From assembly GCA_015494595.1 (NCBI GenBank), contig WGAX01000200.1:1-9651 (forward strand): 9,651 bases of DNA, read 5' to 3'. Of this stretch, positions 1 to 6,948 are shown in pieces. The translations under genes and the position numbers were made by a program. Under the pieces are notes generated by a model. It had not been told where the DNA came from and searched no databases. It was given only the letters and a program-made list of their open reading frames with translations. How positions within the stretch are numbered: the first letter of the stretch is position 1; each line of letters opens with the position of its first letter. Source of the DNA: Nitratiruptor sp. GTDB taxonomy: Bacteria > Campylobacterota > Campylobacteria > Campylobacterales > Nitratiruptoraceae.

Positions 1-2689
1 AAATCATAATAATTGCAAGGCGCACCGATTCATAAATAGCGGTAAGTGTCATAATAAGAATAATCACGCCTATACCTATTGCTTTGATCATTCTTTTAAA
101 ACTATCGTGCAGTTGAGCGATGTCACCCTCTTGTGTCACCACAAAACCTGTGGTATCGATGTTTTTTAGGGCTTTGTTGGCATCATCTGTAATATGTGTA
201 ATTGGCCTTTTTGCCCTATATCCATTCACATCTACACTATAAAGAAGCTTATCCCTTTCAATTTTGGCTGCGGTAAGTTTGTAGTGAATTTTTGCAATCT
301 CAGCCAAAGGGATTTCGCCAAACTTGGTATGAATTGGAAGGAGTTTGAGAGTTTCGATATTTTCATTGAATTTGCCTTTGAGATAGAGCCTTACAAACTG
401 CGTATTCATACTAGCCAGATCTGCCCCAAGACTTACGACCTGCCCTTTTATTGGCAGCTGCATAGCCACTTGATATGGCGTGATGCCGTAACTCAAGGCT
501 CTATTTTTATCTATATCTATTTCAACTTCCATAAAATCCTTGTCCCAGCTTTGACTGATGGAGGTAAGCCCTTTGATATTTTTGATTGCATTTATGATCT
601 CTTTGGCTTTATCTGGCAATTTTTCATAATCAGCTGCTTTGATTCTAATATCAAGAGGCGCTTTGATGGTTGAAAGAGCTGTTGCTCCAAAATCAAAGAC
701 ATCATTCTTTTTTACTCCCGGAAGCTGGGCAATTTTATCTCTAATCTTATTTTCAAGCTCCCAGATAGACTCTTTTCTGTGGAATCTATCTACTGCATTG
801 ATAGTAATTGTCGCCTCACTTGGCAAATTTCCGCTTCCTAGACTCAAAACCCCAGCTTCACTCCCAAATGCTACTGAGCTTGTTTTTACCCAGGGCTGCT
901 TATGAAGCCATACAAGAAATTTTTGGAGTTTTTTCTCTGCACTATCTACTGTCTCGTTTGCACTAAAAGCCACTTGCGCTTTTATAATACCTGTATCCAT
1001 AGGAGGCATTACATCTTTTCCAATCAAAGGCATTACATTTTTGAGGCTCAAAACAAATGTCATAACCACCGCAGCAGTGAGCAGCATTCTTCTTAGTGCC
1101 CACCATTTGCCATTGGAAAACTTTAGTACGCTTACATAGGGGCTTATAAGAGCGCCAATAGTGCGCTGATAAAGTAGATTAAAGTAGTTGCCGATATTAT
1201 CTAAAAAAGCAAAAACTTTAGCCCAAAATCCCTCTTTTGGATAAAGAACGGCAGAAAATCTTGGGATAAATGTGATAGAGAGAAAGTAACTCACAAGTAG
1301 CGCAATAATTAGAGTTGATATTAATGGTCTAAAGATATGCTGTGGAAAATCACCAACAAACATCAAAGGAAAAATAATAGCAATTGTGCCCACAGTCCCT
1401 GCAAATACAGGTCCTAAAACCTCTTTTGTTCCTTTTATGATAGCAGTTTGCATATCCTCATGCAGCTCCAAATGGCGCTCAATATTTTCTAACACCACTA
1501 CCGCATCATCTACAAGCATTCCCAAAGCCAAAATGATAGCGGTATAGATAACAATATTGAGCTCCCCGCCGCTGAGCCAAATAATAGCAATCGTTCCAAA
1601 AAAGACAAGTGGAATAGAGATACCCGCTGCAATAATAGCTCTAAAATTGCCTAAAAAGAAAAGAAGCACCAAAAGAGTATAAACAATCGCATCTCTGAGG
1701 GCTTCTAGCATATTTTTATTGGCAGTTTCTATTAAGTCTCGCTGAGTATCTGCTATGTGAAAATCGATATTGGGATAGAGTTTGGCTAGTTTAGCTATCT
1801 CAGCCCTTGCAGCATTACTTACATCTAGCACGCTTCCACCTGGCGCTCTTTGGATTGAGAGCGCAATTGCTCTTTTGCCATTGCCAAGATAGCCACTCGT
1901 TCGTTTTTTATAGCTCCAGCTAACTTTTGCAATATCTTTAAGTTTTACATTTGGTAGGATACTGAGGTTTTTTAGTTTTTCTATGTTGTCTTTTTCACCA
2001 TAGTATGTGATAGTATAAAAGCTATCTTTGCTTTTTGTAAAACCAAGGGGAATATCTTTATTGAGTGCCATTATGGCTTTTGCCAATTTGTCAAAACTTA
2101 TACCATACTTTTTGGCTTTAAAGGGATCCACTTCTATTGTTATGGCGCTTTGATAGCCTCCAAACACCTCCACATTACCAATATTTGGGTTAGCTAAAAG
2201 GTAGGGTTTGATATGTGAATCTGCAATTTTGCGAATTTCGGCTAATGTAATATTTTTGTTTTTTGGAGTGAGTGCTACCACCTCCACAGGTAGCGTAAAA
2301 TCTCCTACTGTATAAACAGATGGATTTGCATTTTTGGGAAGCTTTCCTCTTGCAATGGAGAGAGCATTTGCTACATCCACTGCAGCAGCCTCTAGCCCCT
2401 TTTCATACTCAAACTCAGCCTTAACAATAGAAAAGTTTGCCACATTGACACTTGATACATCGCGCACCAAACTGATACGGCTAATCTCTTGCTCAATCGG
2501 CTTGCTTACCGTATTGGCAGCTACTTCTGCCGTAGCTCCTGGCACAGAGGTAATCACTACAACTTGCGGGCGGTTAGCATCGGGAAAAAGGTTTTTGGGA
2601 AGAGCCTTAAGCCCAATGATTCCCATCACAAAAAAGCCAACAATCAAACTAAAGAGTAGATAAGGGCGTTTATAGAAGTATTCAAACAT
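1..2689 (-). CDS. RND-family efflux permease, inner membrane pump (3' end outside window)
   Basis: Proton-driven inner membrane pump of a tripartite efflux system. Translating the minus strand from the ATG at 2689 gives 896 residues without a stop to the window edge; about 120–150 residues (probably TM10–12) are missing, judged from the usual ~1,020–1,050. Residues 1–30 (MFEYFYKRPYLLF...) are TM1, followed by a periplasmic porter loop with the family-typical PGATAEVAANTVSKPIEQE stretch. TM4 holds GMLVDDAVVVLENIER with the paired aspartates at residues 394/395, matching the proton-relay Asp407/Asp408 of AcrB; CusA-type metal pumps usually have one Asp here. TM7 lies near residues 532–550, then a second porter loop (with GKDVMPPMDTG), and the visible end (IYESVRLAIIMI) is TM8. 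The start lies 3 bases after the adaptor stop, with AAGGA 6 bases upstream. The paired Asp favours a drug/organic-compound exporter; the substrate cannot be read. The relay lysine of TM10 lies outside. Confidence 0.93.
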   Translation of the reverse strand, partial: MFEYFYKRPYLLFSLIVGFFVMGIIGLKALPKNLFPDANRPQVVVITSVPGATAEVAANTVSKPIEQEISRISLVRDVSSVNVANFSIVKAEFEYEKGLEAAAVDVANALSIARGKLPKNANPSVYTVGDFTLPVEVVALTPKNKNITLAEIRKIADSHIKPYLLANPNIGNVEVFGGYQSAITIEVDPFKAKKYGISFDKLAKAIMALNKDIPLGFTKSKDSFYTITYYGEKDNIEKLKNLSILPNVKLKDIAKVSWSYKKRTSGYLGNGKRAIALSIQRAPGGSVLDVSNAARAEIAKLAKLYPNIDFHIADTQRDLIETANKNMLEALRDAIVYTLLVLLFFLGNFRAIIAAGISIPLVFFGTIAIIWLSGGELNIVIYTAIILALGMLVDDAVVVLENIERHLELHEDMQTAIIKGTKEVLGPVFAGTVGTIAIIFPLMFVGDFPQHIFRPLISTLIIALLVSYFLSITFIPRFSAVLYPKEGFWAKVFAFLDNIGNYFNLLYQRTIGALISPYVSVLKFSNGKWWALRRMLLTAAVVMTFVLSLKNVMPLIGKDVMPPMDTGIIKAQVAFSANETVDSAEKKLQKFLVWLHKQPWVKTSSVAFGSEAGVLSLGSGNLPSEATITINAVDRFHRKESIWELENKIRDKIAQLPGVKKNDVFDFGATALSTIKAPLDIRIKAADYEKLPDKAKEIINAIKNIKGLTSISQSWDKDFMEVEIDIDKNRALSYGITPYQVAMQLPIKGQVVSLGADLASMNTQFVRLYLKGKFNENIETLKLLPIHTKFGEIPLAEIAKIHYKLTAAKIERDKLLYSVDVNGYRAKRPITHITDDANKALKNIDTTGFVVTQEGDIAQLHDSFKRMIKAIGIGVIILIMTLTAIYESVRLAIIMI

Positions 2690-2692
2690 CTT

Positions 2693-3787
2693 TTAATCCT
2701 TAATCTCTTTAAGTTGTATGCCGCTAAGGAGTTTGAGCAAAATATCCGGTTTTGCCACCACAATTTTCTGTCCACTCAAATCCTCACGCACTACGACACC
2801 CTTTTCACCACTTGCTTGGATATGCACCTCTTTTGGCTGGGCTTTGGAGCCTCTTGCCAACAATACATAATTTTTACCACTTCTATTCAAAATTGCATCA
2901 TATGGCAAAAGTGTACCTACTCCTTTAAAAGTAATCACATCCACATTGATTCTCTCATTTTCTATTAAACTGCCATCTTTTACATCGCAGCGATACTCAT
3001 TAAGAGAGTTGAATGTGGAGTGTAAAGATTTAACTGGATACTCTTTTGATTGATACATAACACCATATACTTTTAGATCTTTTGGTGTGCGTACAAGCAG
3101 ATAGTTATCACTTACGGCACTGATTTTAACCAGCGGCCGACCCGGCATTGCCAAATCACCCACATTAGCAAACCGTTTTGCTACTATACCATCTACATTT
3201 GATTTGAGTATGGCATAGGTTAACTCATTTTGCAGCTCTTTTTTGTTGTGGTTGAGAGTTTGAAGTTTAGCTATTAAACCAGAGAGTTTTACCTTTGTAG
3301 ATTCAATTTGATTTTGCTCCTTTTCATACTGCTCAATAGAGGCTCCTTTGACTTTTAAGAGCCTCTTTGTGCGTGCATGAATATCATAAAGATTATTTAA
3401 AATAGCCTTTGTAGCTGTAATAGCCTCTTTTGTGGCCGCTATTGAAGCAGTGAGAGAAGCCAGTTTAGTCCGTAATCCTGTATCATCGATTTTTGCTACA
3501 ATTTCACCCTTTTTTATCCTCTCTCCCTCCTTTTTAAGCATCAAAATACGCCCAGAAAATTTGGAAGATAGGGCAATATTACTATCACTTTTCACAAGAG
3601 CAATATAGGGAGTAGTAAGAGTAATAGGAGCTTTAGAGGGCTGGAGTGTTTTAACCAAAACAGCATACTCTTTTGCTATAGGAATTTGTGCTATTTGTGC
3701 TCTTTTTTTCTTTACAAGCCTTATGGCACCTATAACAAGCAAGGCAACAATAAGAAGGAAAATAGCAATTTTCACAAACTTTTTCAT
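2693..3787 (-). CDS. HlyD/AcrA-type membrane fusion protein (periplasmic adaptor of the RND pump)
   Basis: Periplasmic adaptor joining the RND permease to the outer membrane channel; 364 residues. Residues 4–24 form one hydrophobic N-terminal segment followed by KKKR, so it is probably an inner-membrane anchor; no lipobox is visible. The first lipoyl half is at about 71–103 (SGRILMLKKEGERIKKGEIVAKID), a coiled-coil hairpin at about 105–190, the second lipoyl half at about 190–220 (KSNVDGIVAKRFANVGDLAMPGRPLVKI), then β-barrel and membrane-proximal domains at 221–355. This is the full adaptor domain order and a normal length. Its start overlaps the TolC-like gene's stop in an ATGA, with AAAGGA 8 bases upstream, and the permease follows after 3 bases, so all are presumably one transcript. 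Residues 1–67 and 217–364 are clearly similar to the 204-residue protein at 6949–7563. Family assignment is secure; substrate is unknown. Confidence 0.93.
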   Translation of the reverse strand: MKKFVKIAIFLLIVALLVIGAIRLVKKKRAQIAQIPIAKEYAVLVKTLQPSKAPITLTTPYIALVKSDSNIALSSKFSGRILMLKKEGERIKKGEIVAKIDDTGLRTKLASLTASIAATKEAITATKAILNNLYDIHARTKRLLKVKGASIEQYEKEQNQIESTKVKLSGLIAKLQTLNHNKKELQNELTYAILKSNVDGIVAKRFANVGDLAMPGRPLVKISAVSDNYLLVRTPKDLKVYGVMYQSKEYPVKSLHSTFNSLNEYRCDVKDGSLIENERINVDVITFKGVGTLLPYDAILNRSGKNYVLLARGSKAQPKEVHIQASGEKGVVVREDLSGQKIVVAKPDILLKLLSGIQLKEIKD

Positions 3788-5055
3788 TCCACTATCCTTT
3801 CTAAATCATTTCCATAAAGTACTGCAAGCTTTGCTAGAGTTTGCCACCTTTTTGCCCGTATCTCTTCAAGATTGGCTATGGCTTCAAGTAAAGCATCTTC
3901 ATAACGCAGATACTCCTCTTCTGTAAGTCTTCCCACCTTAAAAGCCTCTTTTGCATAGCGTAAGAGATCTCTTTCCTTTTCTACCCTCTTTTTGGCACTC
4001 TCTTGTGCATGCTTATAGGCTTGAAGCTCTTGCTCTAAAGAGAGGGCCTCAGCTTCTAATTGCATTTTTACTTTTGCCAACTCCTCTTGCTCTTGCAAAA
4101 GTTTAGCTTTTGCAATCTCAATATCCCTAAATTGCTCTTTTGCTAGAGGAATAAGTAGTTTTAAAGAAGCCTGCGCATACTCTGTATGAAGACTCTTATG
4201 AAACATTACATCCTCTTGAGCAAAGTTTTGGGTATACTTGGCTTCTAACAGAATTTTTGGCAAAAACTGCTCCTTTTTAGCCTGTACATCCTTTTGGCTA
4301 GCTTGCAGTTTTTGCTCCAAAGCTTTGAGAGCAAAAAGCTTTGATTTTTGTATAGGCGCTATTTGGGTAATTGTTTGAGCCTTTTGCAGTCTGACTCCTG
4401 TAAGGGCTTCTATTTGTGATAAAAGCTTAGCCTTTTTTGCTGCAATTTGTGCTATAGCAATCTCAATTTTATCTAAGGCGCTTTCGATCTTATCCAAAGC
4501 AACAGGTGCAGCCCTACCGCTTTGTACTTTTATCTGAAGATCCTCATAAGTTTTAAGCAGAGATTTTTTTCTTGCAAATAATGCTAACTCAATCTCTTGT
4601 ATATAGTCTAAATTTGCATATGCTCCTACAATGAGCGCCTCATTTTTATAAAGATTGAGCTCTTTTTTTAGTTTTGCTGCCCTAATAAGGTAGGAGAGCT
4701 TCTCTTGTAAGGTAAAGAGCTCTTTGACAAAAAGAGGCATACTCACCACACCTCCCACTCTTTGGATATTTTTTGCAAAAGGAAGAGCTTTATGCTGGGC
4801 TATACGCCTATTTGCCTCTGGAGGTGGAACGGGACGAAGATTGGTATCGTGATCATAATATTCATAGGAGGCAAAGAGGCGTAAAGATGGATAGAGCTTA
4901 TCTTTTATCTTTTCTTTTTGCAACGAAACAACCCTTATAGCTGCTTCATCCACCTTTGTAACAGGCTGCTTTTTAAGAGCATCAAAAAGAGTATGAAGCT
5001 CTGATGCTTGTATAAGAGTAATGGTACATAAAGAGAGAAAAATAGCTCTTTTCAT
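3784..5055 (-). CDS. TolC-like outer membrane efflux protein (OEP family)
   Basis: Outer membrane channel of the tripartite pump; 423 residues. A Sec signal peptide covers about residues 1–17 (MKRAIFLSLCTITLIQAS), with cleavage probable after Ala17 or Ser18. Cys10 is not in a valid lipobox, so lipidation is unlikely. Two OEP-type repeats of long amphipathic helices follow, about 20–225 and 232–420. Each ends in the usual helix pattern with a conserved glycine: QSGRAAPVALDKIESALDKI near 178–197 and KVGRLTEEEYLRYEDALLEA near 373–392. A proline-rich stretch (RPVPPPEANRR, 74–84) lies in the first β-strand/loop region and probably faces outside or the barrel lip. The start overlaps the TetR stop in an ATGA and has AAGGA 7 bases upstream. 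Between repressor and adaptor, it is the dedicated channel of this pump. Length is at the short end of TolC proteins, as is common for OMFs of this phylum. Confidence 0.9.
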   Translation of the reverse strand: MKRAIFLSLCTITLIQASELHTLFDALKKQPVTKVDEAAIRVVSLQKEKIKDKLYPSLRLFASYEYYDHDTNLRPVPPPEANRRIAQHKALPFAKNIQRVGGVVSMPLFVKELFTLQEKLSYLIRAAKLKKELNLYKNEALIVGAYANLDYIQEIELALFARKKSLLKTYEDLQIKVQSGRAAPVALDKIESALDKIEIAIAQIAAKKAKLLSQIEALTGVRLQKAQTITQIAPIQKSKLFALKALEQKLQASQKDVQAKKEQFLPKILLEAKYTQNFAQEDVMFHKSLHTEYAQASLKLLIPLAKEQFRDIEIAKAKLLQEQEELAKVKMQLEAEALSLEQELQAYKHAQESAKKRVEKERDLLRYAKEAFKVGRLTEEEYLRYEDALLEAIANLEEIRAKRWQTLAKLAVLYGNDLERIVE

Positions 5056-5660
5056 GATGTTTTCCTTAGGGCTTTTATAATTTTTCTAGCTACTATTTTT
5101 GACAGATCGTGAATATCTGGCTCTGGTAAAATTTTATGGCCTTCTACAAATTTAGTCACTTTTTTACGAAGATTGGTAGTAGTTTGATGCATTATGAGTG
5201 TGGATACTACCATCATCTGCACTACCATTGGATTTTCTAACTCAAAAACCTCTTTTTTGATTCCATCATTAAAAATGGAAGTAAGGATAGTAAGAGTTTT
5301 GGAGAGTGATTGGGCTACCCTTTTACTCATATGTTTGCCATCATCTGCAAATTCGTGTGCTAAAATGGCTGCAAAACAGGGATACTCCTGCAAAAACGCT
5401 CCAAAACTCTCTATATATTGGCGCAACTGCTCCTCTGTATTAGAGGCTGTAATATGTTGCTGAATATGCGCTACCAAATTTTCTAATCTATAAAGCAGTA
5501 CCGCTTCATAGAGGGCATCTTTATCTTTGAAATGGTAATAGATGGCAGCTTTTGTTATACCTACCCTTTTTGCAATCCTCTCAAGACTTGCCCCTTCGTA
5601 TCCATACTTAGAAAACTCGTTGGCTGCAATTTGTAAAAGCTCCTCTTTTTTACTCACCAT
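5052..5660 (-). CDS. TetR/AcrR-family transcriptional repressor of the efflux operon
   Basis: Local regulator of 202 residues and first gene of the efflux operon. The N-terminal DNA-binding domain spans about residues 5–50. Its helix-turn-helix lies at about 25–45 (SLERIAKRVGITKAAIYYHF), followed by KDKDALYEAV, a textbook TetR-family pattern. Residues 55–200 are the variable helical ligand-binding and dimerisation domain, with no recognisable ligand signature. The ATG at 5660 has AAGGA 3–4 bases beyond a short spacer and lies about 16 bases from the predicted transcription start, so the leader is very short. Its stop overlaps the next start (ATGA), so repressor and pump are made from one message. 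An inverted repeat directly upstream covers the −10 of its only visible promoter, consistent with autorepression released by a pump substrate. Family is certain; the regulatory role is inferred from context. Confidence 0.92.
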   Translation of the reverse strand: MVSKKEELLQIAANEFSKYGYEGASLERIAKRVGITKAAIYYHFKDKDALYEAVLLYRLENLVAHIQQHITASNTEEQLRQYIESFGAFLQEYPCFAAILAHEFADDGKHMSKRVAQSLSKTLTILTSIFNDGIKKEVFELENPMVVQMMVVSTLIMHQTTTNLRKKVTKFVEGHKILPEPDIHDLSKIVARKIIKALRKTS

Positions 5661-5665
5661 CTTTC

Positions 5666-5692
5666 CTTACTAATCGTTAAGTAAGTATACTT
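5666..5692. promoter_or_regulatory. Probable TetR-type operator: inverted repeat plus abutting palindrome
   Basis: CTTACT at 5666–5671 and AGTAAG at 5680–5685 are perfect inverted arms around 8 bases, and the whole 20-base element (5666–5685) is symmetric at 16 of 20 positions with a CG centre. Overlapping it, AAGTATACTT (5683–5692) is a perfect 10-base palindrome that includes the predicted tetR −10. The element covers the −10 and the start of transcription of tetR, the usual place for an autorepressor of this family. It ends about 40 bases before the nnrS −10, so direct repression of nnrS is less likely. That this repressor binds here is inferred from position and symmetry. Confidence 0.6.
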
Positions 5693-5710
5693 CTTTTTGC
5701 TTAAAATCAA
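5684..5710 (-). promoter_or_regulatory. Predicted promoter of the tetR–efflux operon
   Basis: On the minus strand, TTGATT (5710–5705) and TATACT (5689–5684) form a −35/−10 pair with a 15-base spacer, shorter than the ideal 17. Transcription would start near 5676–5677, about 16 bases before the tetR ATG. It is the only credible promoter for the four-gene operon. The −10 lies inside a 10-base palindrome, and the −35 contains one half-site of an FNR-like box. Confidence 0.55.
5697..5710. promoter_or_regulatory. FNR/DNR-like activator box upstream of nnrS
   Basis: TTGCT-TAAA-ATCAA matches the FNR-family consensus TTGAT-N4-ATCAA at 9 of 10 defined positions. Its centre (between 5703 and 5704) is exactly 41.5 bases upstream of the nnrS start predicted at 5745, the position of class II FNR/CRP activation sites. 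The nnrS promoter has a good −10 but no recognisable −35, as expected for an activator-dependent promoter. nnrS genes in denitrifiers are commonly controlled by NO-responsive members of this family (NNR, DNR, NnrR). Binding is inferred from sequence alone. Confidence 0.55.
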
Positions 5711-5712
5711 GT

Positions 5713-5723
5713 AAAAAATTTTT
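5713..5723. other. A6T5 tract between the two divergent promoters
   Basis: AAAAAATTTTT occupies about −32 to −22 of the predicted nnrS promoter and lies upstream of the tetR −35. A-tracts of this sort narrow the minor groove and can bend DNA. Here it may help the bound activator meet RNA polymerase, or may simply reflect AT-rich intergenic sequence. Only the tract is observed; the role is a guess. Confidence 0.3.
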
Positions 5724-5729
5724 CAAAGC

Positions 5730-5752
5730 TGCTATACTCTCATCAAAAAGGG
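5730..5752 (+). promoter_or_regulatory. nnrS: nnrS extended −10 promoter and ribosome binding site
   Basis: TGC-TATACT at 5730–5738 is an extended −10 element (TGN-TATAAT type, one mismatch in the hexamer). Transcription is predicted near A5745. AAAGGG at 5747–5752 is a ribosome binding site 6 bases before the ATG, so the 5' leader is only about 14 bases. The −35 position is taken up by an A6T5 tract (5713–5723) rather than a TTGACA-like hexamer. Confidence 0.55.
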
Positions 5753-5758
5753 TAAAGA

Positions 5759-6946
5759 ATGAAATTTACAACCCAGCCACAGAGCAAAAAAGAGTACTTC
5801 TTCTCTCAACCTCATCAGCCCTTTTTTACACTGGGTATTGCAAATGCTGTTATTTTTATGCTACTTTTTATTCCAATCTATCACGGATTAACGAAAATAG
5901 ATACTCTCTTTTTCCACGCCTTTTCTATGATCTTTTTGGTATTTACCAACTTTTTTTATGGCTTTTTATACACTACATTTCCTAGATTCTCAGGTACAGA
6001 ACCAATCGCAGTGAGGAAGTATCTCTTTGTATTTTTGCTACAGATTTTTGCTGCTATAACATTTTTGGTAGGAGTTTGGTGGAGTATAGTATGGTATGTA
6101 GCTGCACTTTTTGTAGCTGTAGGATTTGCTAGAACATTACATATATTTTATGACATTTACAAGCATACACTTTTGCCAAAAAGGGATCAATACTGGATCA
6201 TTGTAGCTTTGGGCACCGGGGCAATAAGCAATATACTCTTTGTGCTCTCTTTAATCCCTTGCAGCTGTCAAAGTAGCATCTTTTTCGATATGGCTGTGGA
6301 GTTTGGGGTCTATCTGTATATGATTTTCTTAGCTTTTGTAATTGGCTTTAGGATGGTGCCTTTTTTTTCTCATATAATGGCTTGGAAACACAATAAGCTT
6401 TTACATTTGGAGATTTTTCTACTCTTTTTGCTACACTCCTTTTTAGCTACCTCATTTAAAGAGGCGCTTTTCATTGTAGATTTGATAGCAGGGGGATTGA
6501 TTGTAAGAGAGTTAAAAAATATACAGCTTCCTTTTCCAAATCGAGAGCCTCTTTTGTGGATTTTACATATCTCGCTCTTTTGGCTTGGAGGTGGGCTCTT
6601 GCTTGGAGCTATCATTGAAGCTTTTGAGGCTTTTGGTGGATGGTATAGCTTACAGCTGCCTTTGCATCTTTTAGTACTTGGATTTTTAACGACAATTCTC
6701 ATTGGTTTTGGTACGCGCGTAACCCTGGGACACTCCGGTAATATGCTGCGTGTAGATAAAACCACCGTCTGGATCTTTTACTTTACCCAGGTTGTAGTAC
6801 TTGGGCGCATTATCTTTAGCATTTTGGGATCTTTTGGCAAAATCTCTCCCTTTTTTGATATAAGTGCTGGACTTTGGATCATTCTTTTTATATGGTGGAT
6901 GACAAAATATTCCAAAACTTTACTATTTGGAGCTAAAGTGTCATAG
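5759..6946 (+). CDS. nnrS: NnrS-family multi-pass membrane protein (nitric oxide/nitrosative stress)
   Basis: Integral membrane protein of 395 residues with about 12 hydrophobic segments. Signatures of the NnrS family are FFHAF...GFLYTTFPRF (51–77), GFRMVPFFSH (196–205) and LHLLVLGFL...GFGTRVTLGHSG (302–327). Conserved histidines at 53, 303 and 325 are candidates for the haem/copper binding reported for this family. NnrS proteins occur mainly in denitrifiers and NO-exposed bacteria and protect against nitrosative stress; the biochemical activity is not settled. The start is supported by AAAGGG 6 bases upstream. The gene is alone on its strand, divergent from the efflux repressor across 98 bases and convergent with the next gene with 2 bases between stops. 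No hairpin terminator is visible at that junction. The upstream FNR-like box suits induction under low oxygen or NO. A CSC pair (168/170) sits in a loop between membrane segments. Confidence 0.9.
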   Translation: MKFTTQPQSKKEYFFSQPHQPFFTLGIANAVIFMLLFIPIYHGLTKIDTLFFHAFSMIFLVFTNFFYGFLYTTFPRFSGTEPIAVRKYLFVFLLQIFAAITFLVGVWWSIVWYVAALFVAVGFARTLHIFYDIYKHTLLPKRDQYWIIVALGTGAISNILFVLSLIPCSCQSSIFFDMAVEFGVYLYMIFLAFVIGFRMVPFFSHIMAWKHNKLLHLEIFLLFLLHSFLATSFKEALFIVDLIAGGLIVRELKNIQLPFPNREPLLWILHISLFWLGGGLLLGAIIEAFEAFGGWYSLQLPLHLLVLGFLTTILIGFGTRVTLGHSGNMLRVDKTTVWIFYFTQVVVLGRIIFSILGSFGKISPFFDISAGLWIILFIWWMTKYSKTLLFGAKVS

Positions 6947-6948
6947 GA

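Noticed and set aside
1..2689. Possible pseudogene or non-coding stretch at the left end
   Set aside because: The minus strand translates without a stop from 2689 to base 1 and follows the RND permease fold throughout, so it is an intact gene cut by the window edge. Plus-strand open frames here are shadows.
5026..5028. Lipoprotein signal on the TolC-like protein (Cys10)
   Set aside because: The residues before the cysteine (LSL) do not fit a lipobox, and it falls inside the hydrophobic core of an otherwise ordinary Sec signal peptide.
5661..5758. Small RNA or riboswitch in the divergent intergenic region
   Set aside because: Both predicted leaders are under 20 bases and the region is filled by promoter and operator elements; no stable hairpin other than the operator dyads is apparent.
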